DNA of 64,000 nucleotides from Liquidambar formosana (GCA_039720395.1 CM077833.1:3494797-3558796); one strand, 5' to 3'; shown: positions 35,187 through 46,732, numbered from the stretch's first letter. Notes: generated from the letters alone by a model not told the origin. Program-made: numbers and translations.

Positions 35187-38100
35187 TGTCACACCCCATT
35201 TTTGCCACCTTAGCTAGGGTTTGTCATTGCATGTGTCTTTTTGTTTCCTTTTTGAGTCTAGTCTTTTGCATTGAGTTTCTAGGGTCTTAAGGATGGTGTG
35301 TATGAATTTTGGTTCGATTTGGAGTTGATCTCGAGGGTTAATAAGAACTTTTGTGACTTGAGGGGCATAATTGTCTTTTTGATCACAAACTTTCCATTTA
35401 ACCTTGAAATGATCTCCAAGTTGCCAATTGGAGTTCATATGGTTGTATTTGAGGTATTTGTGGGATCAATTCGATGAATTGAAGGTTCGGGATTAGAATG
35501 GCTCAGCAAGGCTCAGGTTGGCTAAAAGACCTACTTCGGGTTAGCTCGAATTGGTTCATGATTTTCACTCTATGACTACTCATTTGACCTTGATTGATCT
35601 TAATTTCATCCCCAAATGTGTTTAGGGAGGTTGAATTTCGAATTGGAAAGCATTCGGTGCGACCCTATTTGCATACCTAAGATAAGCGATGGTGAGGCAT
35701 AGCGGTTAACCACCTTTGTAGGGCCCAACCATGCAGCCATGGCTAGGGTTTCTTTCCCTCAAGTGACTCAAATTACATTCCCCTTCGAAACACGGTCGTT
35801 TTGGCTTTCGTTTCGTCAAAATCGGAGTTGATTTGAGCCCTGAAACACATTTGGAAGCCGAAAGGGTCAAATATAGGCATAAGATGACATGGCCTCGGGT
35901 GACCACCCAGGCCTGGGCGGCTAGCCGCCTGGGCCCAGGCTGCTAGCCGCCCAGCCCCAGGTGGTCACCCGAGCCACTTTCCTTTTTTGAGCCTTGACGC
36001 GGCTCCTTCCCTATTTCCTCGGATTTGCTCGCCTTTAGCCGCCATTTAACCCTAATTTCAGCCCTTTTTGACCTACTTGAGCCCCAAGGTAACCTCTAAG
36101 AGCCCTTGGATCAATCCCTAGGGTTTTAATCCCAACCATTGAGGGTTTCCCCTCAATCCCTATAAATACCCCCTTATACTTCAGGAATAGGGGAGGCACT
36201 TAGAAGAAAAATTCTGAAATAGGAGGCAAATTTTCTGAAGTGAGAGGGACATTGGAGGCTATGGCAGCCATCATTAGGGTAGTTTAACCTATATTTTGAG
36301 TGAGAGAGTGAGAGAGAGAGCTTGAAGGAAGGCTGGAGCATTGCTTGAAGGCTTGAAGGAGGTTGTTTCCAGCAGCACACAAGAGGAGGAGGACTCTCTA
36401 CAGCAGCCACAAAAGGTATACCCCTCCCCCTTTCTCTCTTTCATTCAAACTAGGGTTTCTTGCATAGCTTTGCATTACTTCATGTTAAAAGCTTATTGCT
36501 TTATCATGTGTTGATGCTTCTAATGCTTAGAATACATGATTAGGATATTGTTTATGGCTGGTTTTGCATGATATAATGTCATTCTATGTGGTTTTATGAG
36601 TGTTTGTGTTTTTAGGGTTTTTTTTAGAGTCTTTTCTAGGGTTTTACATGGAATAGTCATTATTTCATGTTCAAGTTTGTGTCTTTATCATGTCTTATTG
36701 CTTCTATTAGTTAGTATGCATGATTAGGATAATATTCATGGGCTGTTTAGTATGCTAGGATGCTATTCCATGTGATTTACTGCATGTTTGGGACTTTAGG
36801 GTTTCCTTAGTGCTGAAATTGGTTTTCTGCATGAAATAACACTTTTGCATATTGAAGCTTGTGTTTTTATTGTGTTTTGTTACTTCTATTAGTTAGTATG
36901 CATGATTAGGATAATGTTTATGGGCTGTTTAGTATGCTAGGATGCTGTTCCATGTGATTTAATGCATGTTTGCAATTTTAGGGTTTCTCATGTGCTGAAA
37001 TTAGGTTTTTACTTAGAATAGCTATATTTCATGTGCAAGCTTGTGTTTCTATCATGTGTTGATGCTTCTATTGATTAATATGCATGATTAAAATGATGTC
37101 CACAATGAGTTTTGCATGATTTAGAGTTATTTTATGTGATTTTGAGCACAATGGCGATTCTAGGGTTTCATTCATCCTTGTATTAGGAAAGTAGCATATA
37201 GCATGATAGCTTAGGGTTTTTCTTTGTGTTTTCTTCATAGTTGATATATATGTGCTGCATATTTGATAACTATGACATTCTTCTGCATTCATAGTAGTGG
37301 ATTTTAGTGTTTTTTGCATGTCATTGCATGTAGGGTTGAATTAGGGTTTTAGTTAGCTTATGATTCATGTTGTTGAATGACTTGTGGTTGATTTTAAACC
37401 TTATTTCAATTCTGTCCAGATCTATTATTTGTCCTTGATATGATATTTTGAGCATGTGTTAGCCCATGTTTGGGCATGATAATGGCTTGATTTGGAATCT
37501 AGCTTGTTTGGTTGGTATTTTTGGTATGTTTTGCATGGAAATTGCAGGTGCTTTGACAGGTACAACAGGTGCAACTACCCCACCAATGTGGGGTGGTTAT
37601 TTTGGCTATTGTGAGATGAAATCTTACAAATAAGGAAATTACCCTATGCAATAGGGTGGTTACTTTGACAGGTTGCTTTTGCTTAAGGTAAGTAGGGTGT
37701 GAGGGTGCCCCAATTCACCCTTCTTTCCTTCCTTTGAAACTTTCCCTTTCTTCCCCCCCTAGGGTTGTTTCCTAATAGAGGGGTATGGTAGATTCTATAG
37801 TTTCCTTTCAATAAAAAATACCTTTTAAATCAAAGTTTCCATCTTTTATCAAAATTCCATATTTTACTAAAGACCTTTTGAGAATCATTCATTTTTGGAA
37901 ACTTACCATGTTTTACTTGGAAGGAAACTTAGGGTTTACCATAGGCCTTGATTAGGTTATAACCCTATTCCCTTTCGAACTACGTGGACTTTGATCCATG
38001 TATTTCCATACATGGTATGTAGGCGCTCTTCGTGATGTTCAAGTCCGCCCTAGGATACTAAGTATCCTAGGTTTTCTCCTCTCCCCCTTTCTTTTTTCTG

Positions 38101-38506
38101 TTTTTCTTTAATTTACTTGACTATATGGATGAATGAATGAATGATATGCATGCTGTCTTGTGATGATAATTGTTGATTTGTGTGTGATTAAGACTTTGAT
38201 TTAGCCCAATTAGATTAAGAGACCGTTTAGGGCGATATGGGTGCCTATAGGCTTTGCCTAGAACCTTCCCATATCGTAACTTAGCCTCCGAATCCCCGAA
38301 TTCTCTGGTTTCCAAAAGACTTTTTACCTTACCATTTTTAAACATGGAGTCAATCTTTTGTTTTCCTAAAACAAAACTGTTTTTTAGGGTTTTCCTTGTT
38401 TCCTTTAAAAAATAAGGTGGCGACTCCTTTTCCTTTTTGTTTTCAAAACCTAAACCCACCGAATCTTTTCGCCAATCCCTCGTGGGCCCGATCTCCGGGG
38501 TTCACA
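35187..38506 (+). repeat. 5' LTR of element A
   Basis: Starts TGTCACACCCC and ends GGGGTTCACA, 3320 bp, four bases before the primer site. TATAAATA is at 36161-36168, 188 bp after a GC-rich palindrome. A 182-bp unit is tandemly duplicated at about 36711-37075 (the word TTAGTATGCATGATTAGG at 36711 and 36893). The 3' LTR has only one hybrid copy. Confidence 0.93.
35894..35973. promoter_or_regulatory. GC-rich palindrome, 5' LTR of A
   Basis: Arms CTCGGGTGACCACC (35894-35907) and GGTGGTCACCCGAG (35960-35973) pair perfectly. Inside are GGCGGCTAGCCGCC, itself a palindrome, a GGGCCC centre, and a second GCTAGCCGCC word. The identical module is in the 3' LTR. Confidence 0.88.
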
Positions 38507-38509
38507 GAC

Positions 38510-38527
38510 TGGCGACTCCGCTGGGGA
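38510..38527 (+). other. Primer binding site (tRNA-Arg), element A
   Basis: TGGCGACTCCGCTGGGGA, complementary to the 3' end of plant tRNA-Arg, three bases after the LTR. Confidence 0.9.
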
Positions 38528-39252
38528 CTTGTGGGCTAGACTCTATACAATTTGATTGGGCTAAGTTAATTTCTTTTGTTTAATTAAAATCAATCACATT
38601 GCATTCGCTTGATTGTGTGCTTTCATTTATTGCATTGTGTGTGTAAACTCTTGCATGTTAGGATCGATGTCCCTTGCCACTGACGGGCCTAGCCTCAACC
38701 TTGGTTTTCCTGATTCCATGAGTTGGGGCGAAAGCTCTCAACCTCTCTTGCCAAGTACCCTTGGGCTTGCCCTTGGGTATATTAAATGAGTTAATCACGT
38801 ACTGCTGGACCCACGCGGCGTTCCTGATGCCACATGTGGTTAGGTATAAAGATTGCTCAAGCAAGTGAAGGACCCCAGCCTACCCTTATCATTAGTCCAT
38901 ATAGACAGACTTGTAGGACACTATGGTTTCACCCTTATGCACCCACATTGTTTGTAATGATATCATGACCGTGTTTGTGATGTGCTTAATGGAAAAATTA
39001 ATAGAGGACCTTTGCACCCTATATCCTTAATACGTACCTTTCGCCCATGACCCTTGCAAAGGTGATTGGATTAAAAGGGACTAATTGAGTATATATGATG
39101 TGAAGTCATTGAGACAAATATGGAAGCCTAGGACATACCCTTAGGATGAGAGACTGATTTTTCCTTTCTTAGAGGAGTGAGAAGACGTACTGGCTTGGAT
39201 CCGCGACCAGCAAGGCCGCTTAGTGAAGATTGATTCTACCAACTAGTCAGAT
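38528..39252 (+). other. Leader of element A between primer site and gag
   Basis: About 725 bp with no supported frame or RNA structure. Some Ogre-type elements have an extra ORF here; none is seen in A. Confidence 0.6.
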
Positions 39253-41433
39253 ATGGCCGATGAAGCAACTAGTGAAGGGGGTTTTGATGTTGAGACTTGT
39301 TTGAAGGCCATCATGACCAAGCTTGATTACACCACTGATGTATCCGAGCGAGCATTGAAAATGGCCCAAGATATCCAACATAAGATGTCCGAACCCGAAC
39401 AGAATAATGGCCGTACCCCGGGGGATAACACCGAAAATGGGACCCAGTCTGGAGAAGGCACTAAGACCAATGATGGGGGAAGCACTCATCCTAAAGGGAA
39501 TGAATCACCTGAAGTTTTTAACCTAGAAGGGGGAAGTAAGGGGAAGACCTCTGATACAGACTCTGTGTTGGCTAGTAAGGTAGAAGCCTTGGAGAGAACT
39601 ATAAATGGAATCCGTAGGACAGATGACATGGTGGATGTACGTACCCTATCTTTGTTTCCTCAAGCTCGTATTCCACTACAATTCAAGATGCCCGAATTAG
39701 AAAAGTTTGATGGAACGGGTTGCCCTAAGACCCATTTGAAGATGTATGTACGAGCTATGCATCCCCGAGGAGCAACAGATGAACTCTTGGCCCAAATGTT
39801 CCATGAAACCCTAGCCACTTCTACTTTAAAATGGTTCCTAGCCTTGGATGAGAATAGAACCCGGACTTGGGAGGATATATGTAACGAGTTTTCAGAGCAC
39901 TATAAGTATAACACTGAAGTGGATGTCACAAGAAGGGACCTAGAGACCACGAAACAAGGGGCTAATGAGACTTTTTTCGCCTTCATTACAAGGTGGAGGC
40001 AAAAGGCCTCGAAAATGGCGGATAGACCGAATGAGGAAGATCAGATTCAGTTGGTGGTTAAGAACCTATTGCCGGTGTATCACAAGCACCTCTTTGCTCA
40101 CTACTTCCCTAATTTCAAGGCTCTTATAGGAGCAGGTACACAAGTTGAGGATGCCATTGCCGATGGGTCAATCAAGACAGAAGAAGTCCAAAAGAGCCGC
40201 AGGCCGAACTTTGCTGGGAAAAACAATGCCGAGGTCAATGCCATAGCCCAACCCATTCAACCTATCTCCCTAAATGACACCAACCCACCTCGCCAATTCA
40301 CCGAGCTGCATATGCCACTTGAGAAAGTACTTGAAAAGCTAAAAAGCCGAGGCCTGTTGAAACCTCTCGACCCAAGACCACCACCAAACCCATTGCCCAA
40401 GAGCTACAATGAGAATGAATACTGCAAATTTCACCAAGCCAAAGGCCACTCAACCAACCGTTGCTATCGCTTTAGGCATGAGATTCAAGACTTACTTGAC
40501 AAACAAATCATCTCACCACCAACTCCACCAAATCGCCCAAATGTTACCCAAAATCCATTTCCCTCTCATAATTCATCCAACTCCATAAATGCCATTGAAG
40601 CCGACCCATCTCGACCTTGCCTACCCATAAGACAATATACCCCGTTATCCGTGTCCTTGACCCAAGCCTTTCACCAATGCTGCAACCAAGGCCTTATCAT
40701 ACCTCACCTTCCAAAGCCAAGACCCCAAACACCCCATCAATATTGCCAATACCATGGTATACCCGGCCATGACACTGATGACTTTGCTATGTTGAGAAAG
40801 GTCGTTCAAGACCTCATTGATCAAAAGACCCTACAATTGCCAAAGAAGTCCATCCAACAGCAGTTGAAAGAAAGGTATGAAGCAGGAGACCCTCAAGTGG
40901 GGTTATTGGGAGAACCTTTGGGGAAGTTTGATTACTATGTGCTTTATCCTGATCCATTGCCAAGTGAGCCCATAATTCCTACGGGCTGGGATGATATACC
41001 CGAAGAGGTGCAGATGGAGGACATTGACATGATTGAATGGGATGACCTGATGGGTGACACAAATGAAATTGATGACATATGGGCTAGTGATGAAGAAATA
41101 GACCACATAACAAGAGGGGGCCGCCATTTCAAGCCTCTGCACTTGGAATCTGATAATCCACTGGGTGAGTTAGATAAGCGCCTTGATATGCAAGAAGAAG
41201 AGGACGAAGTACTCCGACAATTGAAGAAGACCAATGCCAATATCACCATATGGGGCTTGCTTATGGCCTCTCACAAACACAGACAGACAGTGCTGAAGTT
41301 GTTAAATCAGATACAGGTTCCGGTTGATTTGTCTCCTGAGGGATTGGTGAATCTAGTAAACCCTGCTCCGAAGAATTCCACTATAGTGTTTACAGAGGCT
41401 GATTTACCTAAGAGTGGACCCAGCCACTCCTAA
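39253..41433 (+). CDS. gag: gag of element A
   Basis: 726-codon frame starting ATGGCCGATGAAGC. Encodes the capsid/nucleocapsid precursor that packages element RNA. The N-terminal ~140 residues are polar and low in complexity. The gag core starts at about residue 144 ('FKMPELEKFDGTGCP'), with 'RRDLETTKQGANETFFAFI', 'RWRQKASKMADRP' and 'LLPVYHKHL'. A zinc-knuckle-like 'CKFHQAKGHSTNRC' starts at residue 391. A second, 'CQYHGIPGHDTDDF', starts at 498 and lacks the last Cys. The C-terminal part is acidic. The frame ends at TAA 41431-41433, and the protease frame continues in the same phase, so a single stop separates gag from pro. Either readthrough is used, or this is a recent inactivating change. 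Confidence 0.92.
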   Translation: MADEATSEGGFDVETCLKAIMTKLDYTTDVSERALKMAQDIQHKMSEPEQNNGRTPGDNTENGTQSGEGTKTNDGGSTHPKGNESPEVFNLEGGSKGKTSDTDSVLASKVEALERTINGIRRTDDMVDVRTLSLFPQARIPLQFKMPELEKFDGTGCPKTHLKMYVRAMHPRGATDELLAQMFHETLATSTLKWFLALDENRTRTWEDICNEFSEHYKYNTEVDVTRRDLETTKQGANETFFAFITRWRQKASKMADRPNEEDQIQLVVKNLLPVYHKHLFAHYFPNFKALIGAGTQVEDAIADGSIKTEEVQKSRRPNFAGKNNAEVNAIAQPIQPISLNDTNPPRQFTELHMPLEKVLEKLKSRGLLKPLDPRPPPNPLPKSYNENEYCKFHQAKGHSTNRCYRFRHEIQDLLDKQIISPPTPPNRPNVTQNPFPSHNSSNSINAIEADPSRPCLPIRQYTPLSVSLTQAFHQCCNQGLIIPHLPKPRPQTPHQYCQYHGIPGHDTDDFAMLRKVVQDLIDQKTLQLPKKSIQQQLKERYEAGDPQVGLLGEPLGKFDYYVLYPDPLPSEPIIPTGWDDIPEEVQMEDIDMIEWDDLMGDTNEIDDIWASDEEIDHITRGGRHFKPLHLESDNPLGELDKRLDMQEEEDEVLRQLKKTNANITIWGLLMASHKHRQTVLKLLNQIQVPVDLSPEGLVNLVNPAPKNSTIVFTEADLPKSGPSHS

Positions 41434-42819
41434 GCTTTGCACATAACCGTTGACACCATGGGGAAGAGGGTTCCCACAGTTTTGATTGATAATGGTTCCG
41501 CATTGAATGTATGTCCCTTAAGAACTGCAACTGTTTTGGGCTTGGGGCCCACTAATTTCACCCCATCTGGGCAGACAGTGAGGGCGTATGATAATACCCG
41601 TAGAGAAGTAATTGGGATGGTCACTTTACCTTTAATCATGGGACCCACGGAGTTCAGAGTGGAGTTTCAAGTCTTGGATGTGCCGTCATGTTTCAATCTG
41701 TTATTGGGAAGGCCTTGGATTCATCCCGCTGGGGCTGTACCATCATCATTGCATCAAAAGGTAAAGTTCCCACATGAGGGAGCCATTGTTACACTTCAAG
41801 GGGACTATGATTTGAAAATGGCGGGTGTACCCATATGTGAAATAAAACCGGAATCAGTTGAGATACCCTTGTCGGGGTTTGAGTATGTGCAATGCATTGA
41901 AAAGGAGTTGGAAAAGGAAGAATTGATACCCCTTGACCATTGTCCCCATGGTAATTTACATGTTGGTGAAATAATGCGGAAAATGAATTTCTTCCCGGGT
42001 ATGGTCCTAGGGCGTCGCCAACAAGGAATTCCCCATTCTATTCAAAGCCGGGTTGTTTCCTACACTTTTGGGTTAGGATATGAGCCCACTAAGAATGACT
42101 ATGCAGAAATGACAAGGAGGAATAAGGAGAAGGGAAAAGCTAGAGCAGAAGGAAGGGCGCCAGACTTTAAGATTTCACCATACAGGCCGACTCTGAATGG
42201 CTATTTCATCAAGGAAGGAGATGACTTCCTGTACTGTGAGTTCCCAGAGCCTATGTTCAATCCAACAACCAAGATCAGAATCCCGGGATTTGAGATTTTC
42301 TTCACCGAGTGGTATCCAATCACCGCTGAAATGGTGGATGATGAAGCCATCAATGACAGTTATTGGGAGAAGAAAGAAGAAGATTGGGTGGAGCACATGG
42401 ATTCTGAAACCATGGTCACTTTGTTCCAAGACATGGTCCTTACCATAGGGTTTGAAGGTATACAAGAGGAAGAGCCATCACACTATTGCACTTTTTACCC
42501 AAGTTCTGATCCAGCATTGGCAGATAAGGATTTTTGTGACAAGTACTTTACAGAGGGGCTGAATCCTCAGAGCTTGACAAGTTGGTACAATTCTATGGGA
42601 AAGAAGAAAGAAGACTGGGTAAGGCATGTGGATACTGATGCTATGGTCACCATGTTCCAAGATATAGTTCTTACTGTGGGGGAGTCAGCAGCAGAAGATT
42701 GCCAAGATTCGTCAATTCACCATGCAACCATGCCGCTTCATAATTGGTACCTAGAAGATGGAGCCATTGCAGAGATCCTTGAAGAAGAAGATCATGACCT
42801 GCCTGATAGTAGCTTGTAG
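41434..42819 (+). CDS. pro: Protease region of element A (in frame with gag)
   Basis: Follows gag in the same frame after one TAA; no ATG is expected at its start. The aspartic protease site is 'VLIDNGSALNVC', with the catalytic Asp codon at 41488. It reads D-N-G-S in place of the common D-T/S-G-A. 'FNLLLGRPWIHPAGAVPSSL' is the conserved flap-side motif of plant Ty3/gypsy proteases. Later 'LGRRQQGIP' and 'FGLGYEPTKNDY' recall a G-patch. The C-terminal part holds a duplicated segment ('EDWVEHMDSETMVTLFQDMV' and 'EDWVRHVDTDAMVTMFQDIV'). The frame closes with TAG at 42817-42819, but a candidate splice donor at 42816 would remove this stop and fuse it to RT. Confidence 0.88.
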   Translation, partial: ALHITVDTMGKRVPTVLIDNGSALNVCPLRTATVLGLGPTNFTPSGQTVRAYDNTRREVIGMVTLPLIMGPTEFRVEFQVLDVPSCFNLLLGRPWIHPAGAVPSSLHQKVKFPHEGAIVTLQGDYDLKMAGVPICEIKPESVEIPLSGFEYVQCIEKELEKEELIPLDHCPHGNLHVGEIMRKMNFFPGMVLGRRQQGIPHSIQSRVVSYTFGLGYEPTKNDYAEMTRRNKEKGKARAEGRAPDFKISPYRPTLNGYFIKEGDDFLYCEFPEPMFNPTTKIRIPGFEIFFTEWYPITAEMVDDEAINDSYWEKKEEDWVEHMDSETMVTLFQDMVLTIGFEGIQEEEPSHYCTFYPSSDPALADKDFCDKYFTEGLNPQSLTSWYNSMGKKKEDWVRHVDTDAMVTMFQDIVLTVGESAAEDCQDSSIHHATMPLHNWYLEDGAIAEILEEEDHDLPDSSL

Positions 42820-42994
42820 GTTCCTTAGTTAGAGTCTTTCCTGCTTTCAATAAAGTGTGTCCGCCTATCCCACTTTGTGGAGTTAGGAGTCGTTTCATAG
42901 TTGTGGCACCAAATTTTGTTTCCTTTTCAAGTTTGTGTCTTTTTGTTAGTTCCTTTAAAGAAGTGTGTTTCTTTTATACATTGTTTGCTTGCAG
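42816..42994 (+). other. Candidate intron between protease and RT, element A
   Basis: A 179-base T-rich segment starts GTAGGT at 42816, one base before the pro stop codon. It ends TTTGCTTGCAG at 42994 after a pyrimidine-rich stretch. Removing it joins the protease frame (phase 1) to the RT frame (phase 0) without a stop; I checked the phase arithmetic. Splicing between pro and RT is known in Ogre elements. The donor is not ideal, because the exon ends in TT. Inferred, not proven. Confidence 0.6.
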
Positions 42995-45900
42995 TGTTTC
43001 TTTTCTCTCTTCTATGGATATTTATGGCATGGATATAGATCCTAGGAATGACGCCCCCCCGGAGCTCGTTGAGCGAAGGAAAAGGGGTGTCACCGAACCT
43101 AACATGGATGAATTGGAATCAATCAATTTAGGGACAAATGACTTGCCAAAGATAATTAAAATTGGGATAACCCTTTCACCACTTGAAAAAGAAAAGCTGA
43201 TAGCCCTCTTAAAGGCCAACATAACGGCCTTTGCATGGTCTTATGAAGACATGCCCGGCATAGATCCAGACATTGTGCAGCACTTCATCCCCACCAATCC
43301 CTTTAAAAAGCCGGTAAAGCAAAAATTGAGAAGATTGAAACCCGAGTGGGCATTGAAGGTAAAGGAGGAAGTAACCAAACAACTCGATGCGGGGTTCCTA
43401 CAGGTTGTGGAGTATCCCGAGTGGTTATCCAATATAGTTCCCGTGCCTAAAAAGGATGGAAAAGTGAAGATGTGTGTGGATTTTCGAGATCTTAATGCAG
43501 CAAGCCCTAAGGATGATTTCCCTTTGCCCCACATTGATGTATTGGTAGATAGTACTGTAGGACATGCGCTCCTCTCTTTCATGGATGGGTTTTCCGGATA
43601 CAATCAGATAAAGATGGCGCCGCAAGATATGGAGAAAACGGCCTTTATCACACAGTGGGGAACATATTGTTACAAAGTGATGCCGTTCGGTTTGAGAAAT
43701 GCCGGGGCTACCTATCAGAGAGCTGCTACAACATTGCTGCACGACATGATCCATAAGGAGGTGGAAGTATGTGTGGACGACATGATCGTGAAGTCCGTGG
43801 ATCGAGAAGGACACTTAATGGCCCTAGAAAGGTTCCTAGAGCGAGTAAAGAAGTACAACTTGCGGTTGAATCCTCAGAAATGCGCTTTTGGTGTCATTGC
43901 AGGCAAGCTATTAGGATTTATGATTACTCAGAGGGGAATCGAGGCCGATCCAGGAAGAATCAAGGCCATTGTAGAGATGGAGCCGCCTAGCACAGAGAAG
44001 CAGATTCGAGGGTTCTTGGGGAGAATTCAGTACATAAGCAGGTTCATTGCTAATTTGACCATGGTGTGTGAGCCGATTTTCAAGTTGCTTAAGAAGGGTG
44101 TGCCGAAAGTATGGAATGAAGAATGTCAAGAAGCCTTTGAGACTATTAAAAGGTATTTGAGTAATCCACCAATTCTAGTTCCCCCGCGACAAGGTGAACC
44201 GTTATTGTTATACTTGACGGTCACTGAAACCGCGACAGGAGCTATGCTAGCTCAGTACCTTGAAGGGTCGAAAAGGGAGAATGCCGTTTACTATTTAAGC
44301 AAGAAGATGACAGATTATGAGGTGAAGTACAATGCCATAGAGAAGGCTTGTGTGGCTTTGGTATGGGCAACTCAGAAACTCCGTCACTACATGATGTCGT
44401 ATGAGGTTTTCTTGATAAGTCGAATGGATCCGCTGAAGTACCTGATAGAAAGGCCGGTTTTATCCTACAGAACTGCCCGATGGTCGATTCTTCTCAATGA
44501 ATTCGACATAAAGTATGTAACACAGAAGTCAGTAAAAGGAAGTGTCATTGCAGATTACTTGGCTAGCTGCCCTGTGGCGTCATCAGAACAATTTAATGAC
44601 CAATTCCCCGATGGGGATGTCCTGGAGATTGGAAAGAAGATCTGGAAAGTATACTTCGATGGAGCTGCAAATAAGAGAGGGTATGGGATAGGAGTCCTAC
44701 TGGTTTCACCTGAAGAAGCATTTACACCCTTGGCAGTTAAGCTAGGGTTTGAAGCAACCAACAACATTGCTGAGTATGAAGCCTGCATCCTCGCGTTGGA
44801 AGCTGCACTAGAATTGGGGATCAAAGAGTTAGAGGTTTTCGGAGATTCAGCACTGATTATCTGCCAGATAAAGGGAGAGTGGAAGACTCGTGATGAGAAG
44901 CTGCTGCCATATCATGCATACTTAGAAGCCTTGACTAAAGAATTTGTGGAAATAGAGTTCAATTATTTGTCAAGAAATAAGAACCAGTTCGCCGATGCTT
45001 TGGCAACTCTAGCTTCCATGGTGGAGATCCCGGATGGTGGGAATGTAAAACCGTTGGTGATAGAATGTAGAGAAAAACCTGTGTATTGCTGTTCTATTCG
45101 AGAAGGAGAAGTGAAAGATGGCCATCCTTGGTACTATGACATCATGAATTTCATTAAGGAAAGGGAGTATCCTGAAGGAGCATCCCGCATTGATAGGAGA
45201 ACACTGAGGAGGCTAGCGAGTCACTATGTTTTGTGTGGAGGAAAGCTATACCGAAGGTCATATGATGGGGTCCATTTGTTGTGTGTCACTGAGGAAGAGG
45301 CCGAACGTCTTGTTAGTGAAATCCATGAAGGAGTTGGAGCACCGCACATGAATGGTTATATGCTAGCCAAGAAAATCATGAGGTTGGGCTACTATTGGTC
45401 TACAATGGAGAGAGATTGCCATGCACATGTTAAGAAGTGTCACAAATGTCAAGTCTTTGCTAATGGACAACACTTGCCTTCCATGCCTTTGACAAGCATG
45501 TCGTCGCCTTGGCCGTTTGCAGTGTGGGGGATAGATATAATTGGACAGATTAAGCCGAAAGCCTCCAATGGGCATGAGTACATCTTGGTAGCTATCGATT
45601 ACTTCACTAAGTGGGTAGAGGCAGCATCTTTCAAGACCCTGAACGCCAAGAAGGTAGCACAGTTCATACAGCTCAACATCATCTACAGGTATGGGGTACC
45701 CCATGAGATCATTTCAGACAATGGTCAGCACTTTCAGAAAGAAACCAAGGAGCTTTTGCAGAAATACAACATAGTGCACCATCTCTCCTCCCCTTACCGC
45801 CCGCAGACTAATGGCGCAGTGGAGGCCGCCAACAAGAATGTTAAGAAGATACTACAGAAAACAGCTGACACCTACACTGATTGGCATGAGAAGTTGCCAT

Positions 45901-46373
45901 TAGCCTTGTGGGGCTATAGAACATCTATGAGATCGTCAACAGGGGCTACCCCTTATTCCTTGGTGTATGGGATGGAGGCTGTTTTGCCTATTGAGTTGGA
46001 GGTACCGTCATTACGGGTTGCTGTGGAAAGTCAGATAGCAGAAGCAGATTGGGTTAAGAACCGTTATGATGAGCTGGCATTGCTCGATGAAAGGCGATTG
46101 AGGGCCTTGTACCATGTGCAGGGATATCAGCGAAGGGTTGCGAGAGCATTCAACAAGCATGTCAGAGACCGAGGTTTGAAGACAGGGGATTTGGTGTTGA
46201 AAGAAATCAGAGCTCCAATTTTTGATCCACGAGGGAAGTTCAAGCCAAGTTGGGGTGGCCCGTATGTTATCAAGGAGATATTACCAGCAGGGGCTGTTCG
46301 CCTCATGGATTTGGATGGAATTGAGTTCGCTCGCCCTACCAATTTGGATCAATTGAAGAAGTATTATGTGTAA
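42995..46373 (+). CDS. pol: RT, dual RNase H and integrase of element A
   Basis: Open frame to TAA 46371-46373. An internal ATG lies at 43014; the frame is open upstream to 42855. RT: 'VPVPKKDGKVKMCVDFRDLN', 'GFSGYNQIKMAP' and 'KVMPFGLRNAGATYQR'. The catalytic box reads 'CVDDM' (codons from 43770) where C and the family have YVDD. A gypsy RNase H with eroded catalytic sites is followed by a second, intact-looking one ('YFDGAANKRGYGIGV', 'AEYEA', 'FGDSALI', 'FADALA'), typical of Tat elements. Integrase: HHCC finger ('CHAHVKKCHKC'), then Asp in 'GIDIIG' (codon 45534), Asp in 'SDNGQHF' (45717), Glu in 'VEAANKN' (45822), and a C-terminal 'WGGPY'. No frameshift or internal stop. Confidence 0.95.
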
Positions 46374-46732
46374 GGCCTGCTAGGTTGAAAACCCATAAGG
46401 GCGGCCTAGGCAAAAGTTAAGGCATTTGAACTACGAGGGCCTGATTCCCCATTCCTAAAAAAAAAAGAAAAAAAAAAAGAAAAAAAGAGAAGAAAAAGAA
46501 ATGAAAAAATGAAAAAAATTGAAAAAAGGATGGGGATACGTAGGCAGCCCATAAAGTTACCTTGGGTGCGGTCCAAACAACACCACAACAACAAATCTCA
46601 AAATTGAATTATTATTGGCAATTCATTTAGAACTAATTGATTGACATAGCAATTTATTGATGTTAGATAAAGAACTATTGACATGCCATAGATAACCTAT
46701 TTCTAAAAGTCTTCAAGTCTTTTTGTTTTTCT
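46374..46732. repeat. Tail-to-tail spacer with conserved block and purine tract, element A
   Basis: The conserved block (46373-46425) follows the pol stop directly. An A-rich purine tract (46456-46525) and 'GGGGATACGTAGGCAGCCC' come next. The DUF7745-like gene ends at 46733 from the other side. Confidence 0.7.

Noticed and set aside
35214..37319. Small minus-strand frames repeated at 52956-54879
   Set aside because: They recur only because both LTRs of A are nearly identical; no start, domain or codon signal.
38510..38527. tRNA-Arg gene
   Set aside because: Only the complement of the tRNA 3' end is present, directly after an LTR, which is a primer site.
42855..43013. Hydrophobic N-terminal leader of the RT frame as a signal peptide
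   Set aside because: The first 53 codons before the ATG at 43014 overlap the candidate intron and its T-rich tract, which gives Phe/Leu-rich artefacts.
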